Origin: an uncultured Eggerthellaceae bacterium
GTDB lineage: Bacteria; Actinomycetota; Coriobacteriia; Coriobacteriales; Eggerthellaceae
NCBI GenBank assembly: GCA_910589125.1
Contig: CAJURX010000003.1
Span: forward strand, 37,134-101,133
Direction: 5' to 3'
DNA: 64,000 bases
The notes under the pieces were generated by a model, which searched no databases, was not told the DNA's origin, and saw only the letters and a program-made list of their open reading frames with translations. Shown in pieces: positions 62,406 through 64,000 of this stretch. Numbering within the stretch: the stretch's first letter is position 1; the number at the start of each line of letters is the position of its first letter. The position numbers were made by a program, and so were the translations under genes.

Positions 62406-62576
62406 CTATGCGCCCTTCCGGTATTCCCTCACGTCATCCCGCAGGCCCTCGCGACGCCTGTGGTCGCTCCATCGTTCACCGTCTGGGCGTTCCGTGGGGT
62501 GTCCGTTCACCTTCCAGAACTTGCACATCTTGCATCCAGCACGGCGATTGCGTGCGCGTCCTCGCTTGTGATTCAA
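62406..62576 (-). CDS. Small basic CxxC protein
   Basis: A 56-aa reading frame with TTG start behind AAAGGAG (6-7 bp spacing). It is basic and Arg-rich with GCKMCKFWKVNG (CxxC pair, possible zinc site) and a WSDHRRREGLRDD stretch. The pattern CxxCK-x-K-NG ... SDHRRR looks like a real conserved small protein rather than chance, but I cannot name a family. It lies upstream of fic on the same strand, 92 bp away, so co-transcription is possible. Confidence 0.6.
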   Translation of the reverse strand: MNHKRGRARNRRAGCKMCKFWKVNGHPTERPDGERWSDHRRREGLRDDVREYRKGA

Positions 62577-63236
62577 GAGGGTCTCCTTTCGCTCATTGTC
62601 GGCATCGTTTTGATCCGTTCGCTATACCTTGGTCGACAGGAGGGCATTTTGCTGCCGATCCATCATTTGGGGCATCCTGCAGAGCGACGGTCGTCGAAAT
62701 CGGCCTCACATGCTCTGTGTGCTTTCATGCTGAGCGCGTCTTGCCTTCTTGTTCCGAGAGCATACCATCAATGTGGCATGGCATATGTCCAGGGAGATCA
62801 TCTAAGCGGAACGTGCTCGAGCATTCACGCATCTTTTCTTGGGTCGTTCCTATCGCCATCGAACGTGATTCTTGTGACAGAGTCATGCTTCGCATGATGA
62901 TGTGATTGTTCACTTGAACGCGATCGAAAGTCGCAGCAGGTTGGTGCTCGCGGGTGCGACGACTCCGTACAACTCCGGAGCCGTGCTCATCTCGTTCTTC
63001 ATTCACGGCTTCACCAATAGCGGGACGTCAGGAAAATGGCGTGATGCTTGACGGCTCCAATGCGCATCAGGGCAATCCGCCTGTGTTCGTGATCGGAGTT
63101 GGAACGATGGCATCAGCCCCGATCCACCTGATACCCTGCCTTTCAAGAGCAGGACGTCCCGAATGCGAAGAGGGCGGCACCGATGCGGTGTCGCCCTCTT
63201 CTGCTGGCTCAAGCTATCGAGCTTGGAGATGCGATC
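62577..63236. other. 660-bp stretch without a supported gene
   Basis: Several short frames exist on both strands, the longest running 62403-62897 (plus) and 62725-63006 (minus). None has a good ribosome-binding site, a recognisable domain or host-like codon use. It may be decayed sequence. It contains the strong hairpin at 63167-63201. Confidence 0.6.
63167..63201. terminator. Very stable hairpin next to a small ORF
   Basis: A 16-bp stem GAAGAGGGCGGCACCG / CGGTGTCGCCCTCTTC (one GU pair) with a 3-nt loop. It lies 36 bp past the stop of the minus-strand 46-aa ORF and may terminate it, though no T-tract follows on either strand. Confidence 0.6.
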
Positions 63237-63377
63237 CTATGCGCCTTCTCCAGCGCGGATCTCCTCTGCCTTCGCCTGCTGTGCCTCAGCCTCAGGAACG
63301 GAGATGTGCTCGCACTTCTCGGATTCGAAGGATTCGAAGCTGATGCTCTCGCCCATCTTCTCTTTCTCGCAGCCCAT
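63237..63377 (-). CDS. Small acidic protein of 46 aa
   Basis: Starts with ATG at 63377 behind AAAGGTGG, a good ribosome-binding site; an ATG farther upstream in the same frame is less likely. Sequence features: MGCEKEKMGES, a repeated FES-FES, a second Cys, and an Ala/Glu-rich C-terminus ending in GEGA. Codon use is host-like. No family is recognised. Two cysteines and the small size leave open a peptide-precursor or regulatory role, without evidence for either. Confidence 0.5.
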   Translation of the reverse strand: MGCEKEKMGESISFESFESEKCEHISVPEAEAQQAKAEEIRAGEGA

Positions 63378-63574
63378 GATGTCCACCTTTCTCGTCGTGC
63401 GCGTCATGCTCGGGTGCAGCCTTCGCATGTGACGCATGTTCATGACATGATCGAAGTATGAGCGCTGTGGTGATTGATGCGAGGTGCATAGCGTAGGGGT
63501 AACCGTTCTGACATGAGGTGGAATGCATCGCGTGATCTATCGGGGTGATCGTGCAGAAGGGCAGGAGGTGCTGC
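63378..63574. other. Intergenic stretch with an inverted repeat
   Basis: 197 bp between the minus-strand 46-aa ORF and the plus-strand 20-aa ORF, likely a divergent promoter region. CATGT-TCATG-ACATG at 63435-63449 is a candidate operator. Nothing else is supported. Confidence 0.4.
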
Positions 63575-63637
63575 ATGCACCTTGCATGGTGGCGCCTGGC
63601 GCTCGCAGCGCTGTTGGGACGCTGGTACGGCACCTAG
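63575..63637 (+). CDS. Possible 20-aa Trp-rich hydrophobic peptide
   Basis: ATG at 63575 follows AGGAGG with 7-bp spacing. It encodes 20 residues beginning MHLAWWRLALAALL and ending RWYGT, with three Trp residues and a short hydrophobic run. A TCCCCC / GGGGGA hairpin (63646-63663) and the strong hairpin at 63684-63718 follow. It could be a small membrane peptide or a leader peptide, but no downstream plus-strand gene is visible. Confidence 0.4.
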   Translation: MHLAWWRLALAALLGRWYGT

Positions 63638-63683
63638 TTCGCGGATCCCCCGTGGATGGGGGAAGGCTTTTCCTGGGCATGAG

Positions 63684-63718
63684 AAAGGCCCCCTGAGCGA
63701 CCAGCTCAAGGGGCCTTT
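63684..63718. terminator. Bidirectional terminator
   Basis: A 15-position stem with one mismatch, AAAGGCCCCCTGAGC / GCTCAAGGGGCCTTT, 5-nt loop; the A and T ends supply a short U-run on both strands. It ends the minus-strand gene at 63738 and the plus-strand small ORF. Confidence 0.8.
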
Positions 63719-63737
63719 GGGCGATGCGCGTGATCGT

Positions 63738-64000
63738 CTAGCCGAACAGCGCGCTGTACATCTCGGAGTCAGCGCCCTCTGCCGGCTCCCAGGTGTTCCC
63801 ATTGCGGACGTACTTGATCGTGACGGGCTCATGGGTCTCCACTGGAGCCTCTTCGATGGTGGTCATGATCATCTGGCCAGCCCACTGCTTGATCTCATCC
63901 TGCGACATGCCTGCAAGCTCTTCTGCATTGTCGACCATGTCGGACTGCAGGTTCTCCAGTGCGCTCTGCACTTCGCTGAAGTTCTTCGAGCTCAGGGTGA
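63738..64000 (-). CDS. Unidentified protein, C-terminal end (5' partial)
   Basis: The minus-strand frame is open to the right edge, so only the last ~87 residues are seen. They are acidic, with a helical VQSALENLQSDMVDNAEEL stretch, then a short beta-like VTIKYVRNGNTWEPAEG and the end MYSALFG. The pattern resembles the C-terminal domain of small actinobacterial or Firmicute lipoproteins (DUF5105-like), but this cannot be confirmed. It ends 19 bp before the bidirectional terminator. Confidence 0.7.
   Translation of the reverse strand, partial: TLSSKNFSEVQSALENLQSDMVDNAEELAGMSQDEIKQWAGQMIMTTIEEAPVETHEPVTIKYVRNGNTWEPAEGADSEMYSALFG

Noticed and set aside
62403..62897. 164-aa plus-strand ORF with hydrophobic stretches
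   Set aside because: No ribosome-binding site, no family, and it is antisense to the better supported CxxC small protein.
62725..63006. 93-aa minus-strand ORF
   Set aside because: No ribosome-binding site or recognisable domain; possibly decayed sequence.

Overview
The window is GC-rich, densely coded bacterial chromosome, most likely from an anaerobic Coriobacteriia actinobacterium (Eggerthellales or Olsenella/Atopobium-like). This placement is inferred from gene content: an arginine deiminase operon with a YfcC-type transporter and PucR regulator, ThyX thymidylate synthase, tandem DegV proteins, class I two-subunit fumarase, GlfT2-like glycosyltransferases, LicD/LicCA choline genes and tryptophan/tyrosine-rich cell-wall-binding repeats. 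No 16S gene is present, so the genus is not settled.

Region 1 (1-24990) is a cell-surface glycopolymer locus. It runs from the 3' end of a repeat-containing wall hydrolase through rfbA/rfbB (dTDP-sugar), a GlfT2-like galactofuranosyltransferase, two large membrane proteins, seven further glycosyltransferase-type genes (including licD), a Wzx-like flippase, a WecA/MraY-like initiating transferase, a polysaccharide deacetylase and an LCP ligase. Embedded in it are phosphocholine genes: licD, a fused licC-licA with an N-terminal winged helix, and licB. The inferred flow is lipid-linked start (WecA), sugar addition, flipping, and LCP attachment to peptidoglycan, with phosphocholine added by LicB/LicCA/LicD and read by choline/glucan-binding-like repeats. 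Gene directions switch often, which suggests modular assembly.

Region 2 (25000-45330) is mostly core metabolism and DNA maintenance: HPt protein, thyX, a DUF1385 membrane protein, a topoisomerase IA with Zn ribbons, fumarase, malic enzyme, tmk-holB-ricT-like-pncB, two DegV proteins with a degenerate dehydrogenase and a PflX-like radical SAM protein, tRNA-Thr, a paired radical SAM/DNA-metabolism module (TIGR03916/TIGR03915 type) and pyrE.

Region 3 (45339-48900) holds an M42 peptidase with a long unusual tail, smpB, a very acidic protein and ssrA (tmRNA), i.e. ribosome rescue. Region 4 (49052-56195) is a small membrane protein, a divergent PucR regulator and arcA-arcB-arcC-yfcC. Region 5 (56211-60971) is dinB, an L,D-transpeptidase, murI, rdgB and tRNA-Pro. 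Region 6 (61000-64000) is a sparser, more AT-rich accessory stretch with a Fic protein, several tiny ORFs with good ribosome-binding sites, strong hairpins, and the 3' end of an unidentified gene at the right edge.

No CRISPR array, insertion sequence, rRNA or replication origin was seen. The best leads for undescribed biology are the choline-decoration module, the radical SAM/DNA-metabolism pair, the tailed M42 peptidase with the acidic protein beside the tmRNA system, and the small-ORF region near the right edge.
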